Positions 36,482 to 44,879 of a stretch of DNA of 64,000 nt are shown piece by piece. Under the pieces are notes generated by a model. That model saw only the letters and a program-made list of their open reading frames with translations. It had not been told where the DNA came from and searched no databases. This DNA comes from Desulfurococcaceae archaeon (GTDB lineage Archaea > Thermoproteota > Thermoprotei_A > Sulfolobales > Desulfurococcaceae), in NCBI GenBank assembly GCA_038845865.1, contig JAWBQJ010000001.1:496001-560000 (forward strand). The letters are read 5' to 3'. The first letter of the stretch is position 1; every line of letters begins with the position of its first letter. Both the position numbers and the translations under genes were made by a program.

Positions 36482-36753
36482 GGTCTCCCGCCCCTACCTC
36501 TTCTTTCTCGCGGTAACAGCGCGTAAAGTCTTTCTTTGCGGGAAAGGAGGAGTTCTCCGAGATCCCTACAGTCAAGCTTAGCTACGATCCGGGGATTATC
36601 TACGCGTCCAATAACGTCGGTTACTACCCCTACGCGGCGGCCGGAGCTGTCATAGACTATCGCGCCAACGTACTTCAATACGTCTTTCACATAGGGTCTT
36701 ACGATCAGGTGTCCGTTCTTAGTCCAGTTTTCAGTGATCCCCAGTAGCTTCAC
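36478..36753 (-). CDS. gar1: H/ACA RNP component Gar1
   Basis: 91 aa. Translation from a GTG at 36753 gives KLLGITENWTKNGHLIVRP, then VGAIVYDSSGRRVGVVTDVIGRVDNPRIVAKL, the Gar1 beta-barrel pattern (LG...G.li......G..V.D...r.vG.V.dv.G.v..P). A basic RRGRGGRP tail replaces the RGG box. The GTG is preceded by AGGTG at normal spacing and by a TATA CTTTTAAATG at 36797-36806; the longer version from ATG 36798 would begin inside that TATA. Gar1 supports pseudouridylation guided by H/ACA RNAs. First gene of the operon with the second TFB. Confidence 0.85.
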   Translation of the reverse strand: MKLLGITENWTKNGHLIVRPYVKDVLKYVGAIVYDSSGRRVGVVTDVIGRVDNPRIVAKLDCRDLGELLLSRKERLYALLPRERRGRGGRP

Positions 36754-36827
36754 GGAGAAACACCTGGATGTCAATCTAGGTATTACCAGGTTACGCATTT
36801 AAAAGGTTCCGCGGATGCTCTCGCAAA

Positions 36828-36841
36828 TGTAACTAGTTACA
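36828..36841. promoter_or_regulatory. 14-bp perfect palindrome upstream of the gar1-tfb2 promoter
   Basis: TGTAACTAGTTACA is its own reverse complement. It sits about 22-44 bp upstream of the TATA box (36797-36806) of the gar1-tfb operon, a typical site for an archaeal regulator dimer. No second copy was noticed in the window. A 10-bp palindrome AGGTTAACCT lies 70 bp further upstream (36911-36920). Confidence 0.45.
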
Positions 36842-37026
36842 AGTTATACTGCTCTTTAATTAGCGGCATCCATGATCTCGTAATGCCCAACCGTAATCAC
36901 CTTCATGCAGAGGTTAACCTGTACATATAAATGAGCTCGCCGTCAGTACGGTAAATAATACAGTACAATGTAATCTTTACAGCCGAAAGGCTTGTCGTTT
37001 AGGACGAGAACTAAAAGAGGGGGCCT

Positions 37027-37326
37027 TCACGGGCCTCTCCTGTACGTTCTTCTAAGCTCGTTCGCCACTAGATATAGTGTCTTTAACTTGCTACCGCGTT
37101 TATCAATGATTATTCTTCCCTTCGCGTTAATGCACCGTGGATATGTTTTATCGGGCTCTAATTCAGGGTTAAGCCCTAGAGTTTTGCACGTGCTAAAAAT
37201 ATGTTCTAATGAGGGGCTGGGTACGGCGAGGTGTAAAGGCACTCGCCTACCTTCTTTCCTGGTTAAGTTCGCGTCAAAATACGCAGGGTAGACAACTATC
37301 CGGTTGAAGCGGAGGTCACGGCTCAA
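37027..37326 (-). CDS. srp19: Signal recognition particle 19 kDa protein SRP19
   Basis: 99 aa. The family pattern is clear: VVYPAYFDANLTRKEGRRVPLHLAV, then TLGLNPELEPDKTYPRC and GRIIIDKR. SRP19 binds helices 6 and 8 of SRP RNA and helps SRP54 load. It is 21 bp downstream of rps8e, same strand, probably one transcript. A 228-bp spacer follows its stop, with a CTCGTC-CTAAAC-GACAAG hairpin and a GCC-TTTC-GGC hairpin just after the gene, which could act as a transcript end. Confidence 0.92.
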   Translation of the reverse strand: MSRDLRFNRIVVYPAYFDANLTRKEGRRVPLHLAVPSPSLEHIFSTCKTLGLNPELEPDKTYPRCINAKGRIIIDKRGSKLKTLYLVANELRRTYRRGP

Positions 37327-37347
37327 TTAAAACCCCGAACTGGGGGA

Positions 37348-37734
37348 TCATGTTTTTTGCAGTAAAACACCGTTCAAGGTACCGTCTTGACCAGGCCTTG
37401 ACGTTACCTTCACGAGTCCCAACTCGGTCTTTACAACCGATCCCTTTGATATTACTTTAGACCTGGCATTTTGAGGGTTTTCGGGGGTCTCAACAACGTC
37501 CAACACCTTCACGCGTTTAACCGTCCCATCGCTCAGTGCTACATTAATGTAGAGGGCTTTTTTCAACTTAGTTTTCACGTTTCCACCAAATGCTCTTTCA
37601 ACTTTCCTTTCCTCCTCGTTCGCTAGCACGGTCCTCGTAGGCGGGGATCCGAGTTCATACTTTCTCCTCTTCCGGTGTCTTCCTTTAAGCCCGCCTGTGG
37701 GTTTTCTCAAGTCATTACCCTGATAGAACGACAT
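37348..37734 (-). CDS. rps8e: 30S ribosomal protein S8e
   Basis: 128 aa. Diagnostic N-terminus YQGNDLRKPTGGLKGRHRKRRKYELGSPPTRT, followed by RAFGGNVKTKLKKALYINV and a C-terminal SRPGQDGTLNGVLL. Very basic, as expected for an rRNA-binding protein. Start ATG at 37734; the 85-bp AT-rich spacer to the divergent cis-prenyltransferase gene contains TATA-like stretches for both directions. Confidence 0.96.
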   Translation of the reverse strand: MSFYQGNDLRKPTGGLKGRHRKRRKYELGSPPTRTVLANEEERKVERAFGGNVKTKLKKALYINVALSDGTVKRVKVLDVVETPENPQNARSKVISKGSVVKTELGLVKVTSRPGQDGTLNGVLLQKT

Positions 37735-37819
37735 CGTCTTGCACCAGTGCTAAAAACAATTAATTTTAAGCCTTTAAAATATTAACCAACGACCCGGAAG
37801 ACTAAGTTATGTGGTGTAA

Positions 37820-38632
37820 ATGAAGTTGGGAAAACGTGGAGAGTCGCTGTTTTTAAAGCTCTTACCCAGGCTCCTTAGCCCGGTGTACAGGATCTACGAA
37901 AGTTATTTACGATTACAAATAAAGAATGGCCCGTTTCCTAGACACATTGGTATAATACCTGATGGGAATAGAAGGTGGGCATGGGAACGGGGGCTTAATC
38001 CCTGGGAGGGGCACGGCTTTGGCTACGAAAAGGTGAAAGAGGTGCTCAGGTGGATATGGGAGTTGAAGATACCCTTCGTGACGGTCTTTGCTATGAGTGC
38101 AGAAAACTGCGTACATAGAGACCTCGAGGAAAGGGAAAACCTATTTAACATTGTAAGACGCGGGTTGAAAGAGGTTCTTTCAATGCCCGAAATACACAAA
38201 AACATGGTAAAGATACTGGTGGTGGGAAGGCTAAGCCACGTTCCGGAAGATATCAAAGAGCTGGCAGAAGCTGTTACGGAGAGAACCGCTAACTACGGCA
38301 ACTACGTACTCACAATAGCGCTGTGCTACGGAGGGCGACAAGAAATCGTTGACGCTGTCAAGGCCATTGCGATGGATGTTGAGCGTGGACTGCTAAAGGC
38401 CGAGGACATCCATGAAGAGACTTTCGCGAAGTACCTGCAGACGGGCGCGATCCCCGACCTGGACCTGATCATTAGGACCAGCGGCGAAGAGAGAATAAGC
38501 AACTTCTTGCTATGGCATTCAGCCTATAGCGAGCTGTACTTTTGCGACGCATACTGGCCGGATTTCAGAAAAATAGACTTTTGGAGGGCGATAAGAAGCT
38601 ACCAGAGGAGGGAAAGGAGGTTTGGACGTTAG
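37820..38632 (+). CDS. uppS: cis-Prenyltransferase (polyprenyl diphosphate synthase, UppS family)
   Basis: 270 aa. Catalytic motif HIGIIPDGNRRWAWERGL (Asp of PDGNRRW binds Mg-IPP) near residue 42, FAMSAENCVHR, and the C-terminal DLIIRTSGEERISNFLLWHSAYSELYF with the conserved R-T-SGE-R-S-FL-W. Makes long-chain polyprenyl diphosphate, which in archaea supports dolichol-type glycan carriers for N-glycosylation. ATG start. The last 4 bp overlap the convergent coiled-coil gene. Confidence 0.93.
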   Translation: MKLGKRGESLFLKLLPRLLSPVYRIYESYLRLQIKNGPFPRHIGIIPDGNRRWAWERGLNPWEGHGFGYEKVKEVLRWIWELKIPFVTVFAMSAENCVHRDLEERENLFNIVRRGLKEVLSMPEIHKNMVKILVVGRLSHVPEDIKELAEAVTERTANYGNYVLTIALCYGGRQEIVDAVKAIAMDVERGLLKAEDIHEETFAKYLQTGAIPDLDLIIRTSGEERISNFLLWHSAYSELYFCDAYWPDFRKIDFWRAIRSYQRRERRFGR

Positions 38633-39543
38633 TGCTCCTCGAGATCTTCCAGCCCCCCGTACATTATCTTAAGTTCCTCGATCGTAAGCCTCTTCTTGGC
38701 TCTCCTTTCAACGTCGTGCTTTACTTTGGCTTTCTTCGCACTCAGCATTTCTAGGGATTTCGCCTTCTCGATGTCTCTAAGTATTTCCTGGTATTTCTCT
38801 CTGAGCGCGTTGAGCCTCGATGTCAACAAGGCCATCTCGTTGATGCAGGCCTCTAGTTCCCTTTTCCTGTCTTCAAGTGCCTTCTTTGTTTTCATGTAGC
38901 TCGATAAGACGTTACTTAGCTGGGCTTTAAGGTTGTTCACCGCGTTGCTTTTTTCATTTATGGTATTTCCGAGCTTGCTGATCACTTCCGACAGTTCTTT
39001 TATTTTAGCCCGTGTTGACAAATAGAGTGCTCTTAGTTCAAGTGCTTCCTCTTTACTCTTTTTAGCTACAATAGCCTTGTTTAAAAGAGAGTTGTACGCT
39101 TTCAGTTTTCTAACTAGCTCATTCTCCTCTTCTAGCGTTAACACGTTCGTCTGAATGGTCCACTCTATTTCTTCGATTTTTTGCTTCAAGGAGCTAATCG
39201 GTAACCTTACTTCCTTTGAGAGTTCTCGCGACTCCGCTTGTTTGCTATTTATCATGTCTCTGAGTACCTTGGCTTGGAGGACCTCCTCCCTGCGGTTTTC
39301 AACGACCTTCTTGTATTCTTCAATTAGTTTCTTGCGTTCCTCTCTTAGTGCCCGTATCTGGTTTTTTATGGATCGGATCTCCTGTAAGAGCCTCGCTTTC
39401 TCCTCGCGTAACCTACCGATCTCGGATTGCAGGGACTCGCGCTTCTCTTTGAGCAATTTAAGTGATTCGCGTACTTCGAATAGTTCACGTGAGACCTTCT
39501 CGGCTATCTGTGTAAGTTCGTTAACGTCCGTGGTACTGGCCAT
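38629..39543 (-). CDS. Long coiled-coil protein (COG1340-like)
   Basis: 304 aa, nearly all heptad-repeat coiled coil from about residue 10 to 270 (SLKLLKEKRESLQSEIGRL, ALREERKKLIEEYKKVVENR and so on) and a short C-terminal tail ending IMYGGLEDLEEH. This matches the archaeal COG1340 group of uncharacterised coiled-coil proteins; a link with ribosomes or chromosomes has been suggested for relatives but I cannot confirm one. Starts 3 bp after the acdB stop, so it belongs to the operon with the two acyl-CoA synthetase subunits. Confidence 0.7.
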   Translation of the reverse strand: MASTTDVNELTQIAEKVSRELFEVRESLKLLKEKRESLQSEIGRLREEKARLLQEIRSIKNQIRALREERKKLIEEYKKVVENRREEVLQAKVLRDMINSKQAESRELSKEVRLPISSLKQKIEEIEWTIQTNVLTLEEENELVRKLKAYNSLLNKAIVAKKSKEEALELRALYLSTRAKIKELSEVISKLGNTINEKSNAVNNLKAQLSNVLSSYMKTKKALEDRKRELEACINEMALLTSRLNALREKYQEILRDIEKAKSLEMLSAKKAKVKHDVERRAKKRLTIEELKIMYGGLEDLEEH

Positions 39544-39546
39544 TAG

Positions 39547-40245
39547 TTAACCCTTCTTCAATATAACTCTCACGTCGACGGCTACTGCACCTTGTGGATA
39601 GACTATTACCGGGTTTAAGTCAACCGACTCTATCTCTTCATTATCTAGTAAGAGGTTAGACGTTTTTACTATTATGTCAGCTAACGCCTGTTTATCAACG
39701 GGTGGTTGTCCGCGGTAACCACCGAGTATTCTGGCGGACTTTATTTCCTCGATCATTTCGAGCGCTTCACCGTACGATACTGGGGATATCCTGAATGAAA
39801 CGTCTTTCAGCACTTCTACGAATATTCCGCCGAGTCCGAACATCACCGCTGCACCGAATACGCTGTCCCTTATGCCTCCGACTATGACCTCAAGTCCTGC
39901 CGGGGCCATCTTGTACATTACTACACCCACTATCCGAGCCTGGGGGACTTTAGTGGAAACCGTCTTGAGCATTTCAGCGACGGACTTAGCAGCTTCTTCA
40001 CGGTTCATTAAACCGAGCTTCACACCGCCTACATCACTTTTGTGCGTTATGTCCGGGGAAACTATCTTCAGCGCTATCGGGTATCCTATGCTGTCTGCTG
40101 TTTCATGGGCTTCTTCGGGAGACTTTACAAGGACGGCTTTTGGTGTGGGGATTCCATAATACCTTGCCAGCTCGAACGCCTCGTGCTCCAGTAACTTAAT
40201 TCGATTCTCTTCTAGCGCTTGTCTAATTATGTCCTTGGGGCTCAT
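39547..40245 (-). CDS. acdB: ADP-forming acyl-CoA synthetase, beta subunit
   Basis: 232 aa ATP-grasp subunit. LEHEAFELARYYGIPTPKAVLVKS and GYPIALKIVSPDITHKSDVGGVKLGL are typical of the ATP-grasp_5 domain; GAAVMFGLGGIFVEVLKDVSFRISP follows, and DLNPVIVYPQG ends the active site. With the alpha subunit it makes ATP from acyl-CoA, ADP and phosphate, the main energy-conserving step in archaeal peptide and sugar fermentation. Its ATG overlaps the acdA stop by 4 bp. Substrate (acetate, aryl-acetate) cannot be told. Confidence 0.92.
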   Translation of the reverse strand: MSPKDIIRQALEENRIKLLEHEAFELARYYGIPTPKAVLVKSPEEAHETADSIGYPIALKIVSPDITHKSDVGGVKLGLMNREEAAKSVAEMLKTVSTKVPQARIVGVVMYKMAPAGLEVIVGGIRDSVFGAAVMFGLGGIFVEVLKDVSFRISPVSYGEALEMIEEIKSARILGGYRGQPPVDKQALADIIVKTSNLLLDNEEIESVDLNPVIVYPQGAVAVDVRVILKKG

Positions 40246-41651
40246 TTGGCGGGCACCAAGCCCTTACTTATAAATAAGCTATAGGTTCTAAGAGCTTTTA
40301 AGGCCTTTGCAAGCCTCTCCGGCGATTCAAATACCGTAACGCCTCCTTCTTGCAGTCTTCTTGCGGTTTCAATGGCAACATCGCTACCAATGGTAAGGGC
40401 TACTATGGGCTTATTGTACTCTTTTTTCAGTTTTATCACGTAGTCTACAAAAGTGCCTTTTATTCCGGGTACCTGGGGTAACGCAACAACCACTATCGCG
40501 TCAACATCACTACGCTGGGATAGGAGTTCAAGTACTTTAATATACCTCTCGTCATCAGTATCGCCTGTTAAATCTATTGGGTTCTCTACGATGCAGTGAG
40601 GTGGCAGTATCCTCTGCAACTGCTCTCTCAAGTCTGGGGGGGTAAGGGGTAACTCGAATCCCGCACTTGCGAGAGCATCCGTTAACATCACCCCTACACC
40701 ACCGGCATCCGTCAATATGTAAACCCTATTACCCTTCATTAGTGGCTGGTCAAGGAGTATTCTAACGATGTCCATCATCTCGTCAAAGCTTTCCGCCTCA
40801 AGAACGCCTGCTTGTTTAAACGCAGCCCTGTAAACGGCATAGTCGCCCGCCATGGCAGCGGTGTGGCTTGCCGCGGCCTTACTGCCCCGGGCCGTTCTAC
40901 CCGCTTTGTACACTACAATTGGTTTTTTCATGGACACCCTCCTAGCGGCCTCCATGAAGAGTTTACCGCGCCCCTCCTTGAATCCCTCAATGTACATTAA
41001 GATGACCTTAGTCTTGTCGTCCTCGCCTAGGAACTCGAGAAGCTCTACATCGTCTACGTCAACTTTGTTACCGTAGCTGATTGCCCTTGAAACGCCAATT
41101 CCGTGGTAGGCCATCCAGTCCATTAGTGCTGATGCAAAAGCGCCGCTCTGGCTTATAAACGCTACGTGGCCTCGTGGAGGTCTTTTCATTTTACTAACGA
41201 AAAAGGTATCCACGCCGCTCCAATTATCGAATATGCCAATGCAGTTCGGCCCAATGATTCTCACACCGTAATCTCTAGCGACCCTTACCAACTCGTCCTC
41301 TAGCGCGGCCCCTTCTGGCGTGCCGGTCTCCCTAAAGCCCCCACTAATTACTATCGCTGCCTTACACCCCTTTTCGCCAAGCTCTTTAATGGCAGCTGAT
41401 ACGAGGGGGGCCGGTATTGCAATTACTGCTAGGTCAGGTATTTCGGGAAGGTCTTTTATACTCCTATAGCACTTCAACCCCAATACCTCGTCGTAATGGG
41501 GGTTCACCGGGTATATTCGTCCCTTGAACCTGGCAATGAAATTCTCTAGTATGGCCCTCCCGACTTTTCCTTCCTTGGGGGTTGCACCGACCACTACTAT
41601 GCTCTCCGGCTGGAAGAACTTAGAGAGCCCATTTACAGACACAGTATTCAC
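40242..41651 (-). CDS. acdA: ADP-forming acyl-CoA synthetase, alpha subunit
   Basis: 469 aa. CoA-binding Rossmann domain (SIVVVGATPKEGKVGRAILENF, GRIYPVNPHYDEVLGLKCY), ligase-CoA domains with GPNCIGIFDNWSGV and FISQSGAFASALMDW, and SHTAAMAGDY with the His that carries the phosphate. Separate alpha and beta genes are adjacent and overlapping, in the order alpha then beta. A TATA box AATATAAGC at 41683-41675 (minus strand) is about 25 bp before the ATG, suggesting a leaderless message. The 270-bp upstream spacer is GC-rich and unassigned. Confidence 0.94.
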   Translation of the reverse strand: MNTVSVNGLSKFFQPESIVVVGATPKEGKVGRAILENFIARFKGRIYPVNPHYDEVLGLKCYRSIKDLPEIPDLAVIAIPAPLVSAAIKELGEKGCKAAIVISGGFRETGTPEGAALEDELVRVARDYGVRIIGPNCIGIFDNWSGVDTFFVSKMKRPPRGHVAFISQSGAFASALMDWMAYHGIGVSRAISYGNKVDVDDVELLEFLGEDDKTKVILMYIEGFKEGRGKLFMEAARRVSMKKPIVVYKAGRTARGSKAAASHTAAMAGDYAVYRAAFKQAGVLEAESFDEMMDIVRILLDQPLMKGNRVYILTDAGGVGVMLTDALASAGFELPLTPPDLREQLQRILPPHCIVENPIDLTGDTDDERYIKVLELLSQRSDVDAIVVVALPQVPGIKGTFVDYVIKLKKEYNKPIVALTIGSDVAIETARRLQEGGVTVFESPERLAKALKALRTYSLFISKGLVPAK

Positions 41652-41689
41652 CGAGACTATTCTTTAAACCTCGAGCTTATATTGATGTT

Positions 41690-41885
41690 GATTGGTGCTG
41701 CGAACCCGGGTATTGGAGCGGGCAGGGCTTTTGGGTCGTTCAGGGTTGGCTACTAGGTACCACCAATCGGTCACCGCGCAACTCCCGATCACGTAATCCC
41801 CACGACGCTGAACCCGGTTTGTAGTAGTGCCGTGGAACCGGCTGGCCGCTAGCAGGGCTCGTAAGGGGGTCGCGACTCAAGCTTT
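41690..41885. other. GC-rich intergenic stretch between divergent acdA and tldD, possible structured RNA
   Basis: The 270-bp divergent spacer needs only about 40 bp at each end for promoters, yet its middle 190 bp is clearly richer in G+C than neighbouring spacers and contains many self-complementary words (AACCCGGG, AACCCGGTT, GGAACCGGCTGG, CGACGCTG). On the plus strand the GC-rich block ends in AAGCTTTTTAAC, compatible with a T-rich terminator. I find no C/D boxes, no SRP Alu or S-domain motif and no RNase P consensus. No open frame over 60 codons with a credible start is visible. Confidence 0.3.
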
Positions 41886-41921
41886 TTAACTTCACGGTGT
41901 ATGCCTTAATAGGGTGATTGA

Positions 41922-43361
41922 TTGGTTTTTGATGAATCCCTCTTAATCAGAATTGCTGATCAGGGCAGGGACCTGGGCGCGAGCTACGTGGAGGTGAGGT
42001 TTCAAGACGACTACGGTTATGACATCACTCTCAGGAACGGCAAAGTCATAGGTGTGTCATTTAACAGGGACCGTGGCGTTGGTATAAGGGCGCTAATTAA
42101 TGGCTCGCTCGGTTTCGCCTCAACCAATAATATGGGCTTTGAAAGCCTCTTAGAGGCGCTTGAAAAAGCCGTTTCTAGGGCTAGAACTCTGAGCAGGCTC
42201 AGGAAAACCCCGATAGAGTTCTCGGAGGAGAGACCGGGTAAGGCGAGGTACGTAGCAGTCGAGAAAACCCCTCTCCAAGAACTATCTCCAGAAGTTGCAA
42301 TCAAACTCATAAGTGAAATTTACAAGTCAGCACAGGAAGCCCTAAGAGAGGCCAAGCTAGCATCGATGATCACCGTTCTCCGAGTGCGTGTCCAGGAAAA
42401 GCTGATAATAACCTCTGAAGGAGGGTTCGTAGAGTCCAGGATACCAAGGCTATACATATCTGTCGGAAGCACTCTCCTACACCAGGGTAGGGTGCTCCAG
42501 CGGTTTAAGGAGTTCGGCGCGTCGGGTGGGGCAGAACTGGTAGAGGAATGGAGGCCCGTCGAAACGGTGTCCGAAGAGTTGAAGGCGCTTGAAAGGGCCC
42601 TAGTTCACGGCATTGAACCCCCTCACGAGAAGGTAAACGTCGTTTTAGGCCCCGAAGTGGTTGGGTTAATAGTGCACGAATCCGCCGGCCACCCCATGGA
42701 GGCCGATAGGATCCTCGGACGGGAAGCAGCGCAAGCAGGCGAGTCCTACGTCAAACCAGACATGATTGGTAGCTTCAGAGTGGGCAACCAGCATGCAACG
42801 GTAATAGAGGACCCGACCATACCTGGTAGTTATGGGTTCTACCTTTACGACGATGAGTGCGTGCGTGCGAGGCCCCGTTACCTGTACAAGGAAGGGGTTA
42901 TTTACGAGCCCTTACACAACAGACATACCGCGAAGATATTCAAGACGCAGAGCAATGGCGCGGCAAGGGCCATGACCTACGCATCAGAGCCGATCATAAG
43001 AATGAGCAACACCTACCTCGCACCCGGCACGATGAAATTTGAAGAGCTAATAGAAGATATAGAGTTAGGAGTGTACGTGAAGTCTTACATGGAGTGGAAC
43101 ATAGACGATGCCAGGTGGAATCAAAGGTATGTAGGGTTAGAAGCATATCTCATAAAGAAGGGTGAAATTGCAGAGCCCGTTAAGAACCCCGTACTGGAAT
43201 TCACTACCGGGTGGTTTTACAGTAACATAGTAGGTGTCGACGACGACTTAAAGCTATATCCAGGAACGTGCGGTAAGGGCGAGCCCTCTCAGGGGGTCCC
43301 TGTATGGTTCGGTGGCCCTAACGTTAAGTTAGAAAAGATGAGAGTAGGGGTGATACCGTGA
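41922..43361 (+). CDS. tldD: TldD-family metalloprotease subunit
   Basis: 479 aa. The zinc motif HESAGHPME (near residue 250; HExxxH) is the hallmark of TldD. N-terminal domain shows SYVEVRFQDDYGYDITLRNGKV and GVGIRALINGSLGFAST; the C-terminal part has RMSNTYLAPG. TldD acts with TldE (next gene, 4-bp GTGA overlap) to degrade unfolded peptides or mature small peptides. TTG start at 41922 preceded by GGGTGATT. Confidence 0.93.
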   Translation: MVFDESLLIRIADQGRDLGASYVEVRFQDDYGYDITLRNGKVIGVSFNRDRGVGIRALINGSLGFASTNNMGFESLLEALEKAVSRARTLSRLRKTPIEFSEERPGKARYVAVEKTPLQELSPEVAIKLISEIYKSAQEALREAKLASMITVLRVRVQEKLIITSEGGFVESRIPRLYISVGSTLLHQGRVLQRFKEFGASGGAELVEEWRPVETVSEELKALERALVHGIEPPHEKVNVVLGPEVVGLIVHESAGHPMEADRILGREAAQAGESYVKPDMIGSFRVGNQHATVIEDPTIPGSYGFYLYDDECVRARPRYLYKEGVIYEPLHNRHTAKIFKTQSNGAARAMTYASEPIIRMSNTYLAPGTMKFEELIEDIELGVYVKSYMEWNIDDARWNQRYVGLEAYLIKKGEIAEPVKNPVLEFTTGWFYSNIVGVDDDLKLYPGTCGKGEPSQGVPVWFGGPNVKLEKMRVGVIP

Positions 43362-44686
43362 GCGCGGTAGAGCTAAGCAACGCGCTGCTCAAAGCGCTGT
43401 CTAAGCTATACGACGAAGTAGCAGTAGTGGTCGTTGAAAACGAGAAGACGATGGTTAAGCTCTGGAACACGGAGCTCTCGGTTGTCCAGACGTGGACCGA
43501 GACAGAGATAAACTTGAGGTTGGCCAAGTCGCGGAGACTGTGGACTGTATACTTGAGTGCGAGGGATCCACTGTACGTCGTGAAAAGTGCCGAAGAAATA
43601 GTGAAGCTGGCCGATAGGATCGAAGAGGCTGAGCTCTACGCCCCTCTACCGGAACCGGGTGAATGCGACCCCCTCGAAGACGCTTATGATGTTAACGTGG
43701 AGGCCCTCATGAAGGACCCGAGTAAACCAGTGGAAGCAATGGTAGATGAGGCCCTATCTAACGGTGCTGAGAGAGTTGCAGGTACCCTAACGCTGGCTAA
43801 AACCAGCAGGGTGCTTCTGACCAGTAAGGGCTTCCAGTGTACGGAGAAAACCACAAGCATCGAAGCGTACATTAGGGCGTTTAAAGGAGAATTTAGTGGT
43901 CACTGGGCGCACGGCTCAACGAGGCTATCTCTTAACGATATAAGAGCGGTGGGAAGGAAGGCCGGACTGTACGCGACGATCACGAGCAATAGGGGTGACA
44001 TTTCACCTGGTACGTATAATGTGGTTATCTCCCCGCTGGTTGCTGGAAACCTGTTAAACTACATCGCCATGATGGCGTCAGCGCTGTCCGTAATGGCGGG
44101 GTTCTCGGTGTTCGCTAAGTACAAAGTAGGAGAGAAGATCGCGTCTGATGATTTCACACTCCTCGATAAACCCCGAGACCCAACTCTACCCCATGCACGG
44201 GGTTTTGATGACGAGGGTTTGAAGACGTTTAATAAACCAATCATAGAAAACGGGACTGTCAAGACACTACTACATAATAGTGGGACGGCCCTGAAAATGG
44301 GTGACAGATCCACCGGTAACGCTGGCTGGATCCGTCCAGTAGCGTGGAACCTCGAGGTCTCTGGCGGCGAAATCAAGGAAGAAGAACTGTTCTCCGAAGT
44401 ACGGGAAGGAGTGGTGATAACTAACAACTGGTACACGAGGCTTCAAAACTACTATGAAGGGTTGTTCTCAACAGTTTCAAGGGATGCAACTCTGATGGTA
44501 AAGAATGGCGAGGTTACTGGGTACGTGGGAAGAGTTAGAATGGCTACAAGCTTCCCCAGGTTCTTGAGTAGCATTGTAGGTGCCAGTAGAAATAGATACG
44601 ATATATGGTGGTGGGAGGTTAGAACGCCAACGAGAACGCCTTACTTCATACTGCAAAACATCCCAATAACGAAGCCCGAGGTGTAA
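43358..44686 (+). CDS. tldE: TldE/PmbA-family protein
   Basis: 442 aa partner of TldD, sharing its fold but lacking the HExxxH motif. Recognisable TldE features: GTYNVVISPLVAGNLLNYIAMMASALSV, KPRDPTLPHARGFDDEGL, NGTVKTLLHNSGTALKMG and VSRDATLMVKNGEVTGYVGRVRM. GTG start overlaps the tldD stop, so the two are made in fixed ratio. Followed by a 190-bp convergent spacer before the cdvA transcript. Confidence 0.92.
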   Translation: MSAVELSNALLKALSKLYDEVAVVVVENEKTMVKLWNTELSVVQTWTETEINLRLAKSRRLWTVYLSARDPLYVVKSAEEIVKLADRIEEAELYAPLPEPGECDPLEDAYDVNVEALMKDPSKPVEAMVDEALSNGAERVAGTLTLAKTSRVLLTSKGFQCTEKTTSIEAYIRAFKGEFSGHWAHGSTRLSLNDIRAVGRKAGLYATITSNRGDISPGTYNVVISPLVAGNLLNYIAMMASALSVMAGFSVFAKYKVGEKIASDDFTLLDKPRDPTLPHARGFDDEGLKTFNKPIIENGTVKTLLHNSGTALKMGDRSTGNAGWIRPVAWNLEVSGGEIKEEELFSEVREGVVITNNWYTRLQNYYEGLFSTVSRDATLMVKNGEVTGYVGRVRMATSFPRFLSSIVGASRNRYDIWWWEVRTPTRTPYFILQNIPITKPEV

Positions 44687-44705
44687 AGTTCAACGAACCG
44701 CTTAA

Positions 44706-44867
44706 TTAGCGGCCTTCGAGTCCGGGTAGACGGGGCCTTCCACGAACCCGTATCCATGCCGCTATGAACAGAGTTAAATCCTGGACTGAGGGTTCAAGGA
44801 GGTAGTACTGGCTTAGACGCCTCAGAGCAACGTAAAGGAGCAAAAATAAGGCAGTAATGCAGGGCAA
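44706..44867 (-). CDS. Possible 53-aa membrane peptide downstream of cdvA
   Basis: A TTG at 44867, 12 nt after the cdvA stop, opens a 53-codon frame closed by TAA at 44706. The product starts with a hydrophobic segment (CITALFLLLYVAL), followed by RRLSQYYLLEPSVQDLTLFIAAW and a basic C-terminus IRVRGRPRLPGLEGR. Its composition looks protein-like and it would be co-transcribed with cdvA, but there is no good ribosome binding site, and a frame this long can occur by chance. Otherwise the spacer holds nothing I can name. Confidence 0.35.
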   Translation of the reverse strand: MPCITALFLLLYVALRRLSQYYLLEPSVQDLTLFIAAWIRVRGRPRLPGLEGR

Positions 44868-44879
44868 AATTTAGATTTC

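Noticed and set aside
36754..36798. Gar1 start at ATG 36798
   Set aside because: The extra 15 residues would overlap the TATA box and the GTG at 36753 has a properly spaced AGGTG.
36842..36910. C/D RNA on the minus strand at GTGATTA (36893 region)
   Set aside because: No D or D' box at a proper distance.
41685..41756. Short plus-strand frame MLIGAANPGIGAGRAFGSF in the acdA/tldD spacer
   Set aside because: Only 23 codons, no ribosome site, and a TATA-like element too close to serve it.
41690..41885. RNase P RNA or SRP RNA in the GC-rich acdA/tldD spacer
   Set aside because: Neither the GGAAAGTCC-type RNase P core nor the SRP S-domain GGAAG...AGCAG sequence is present.
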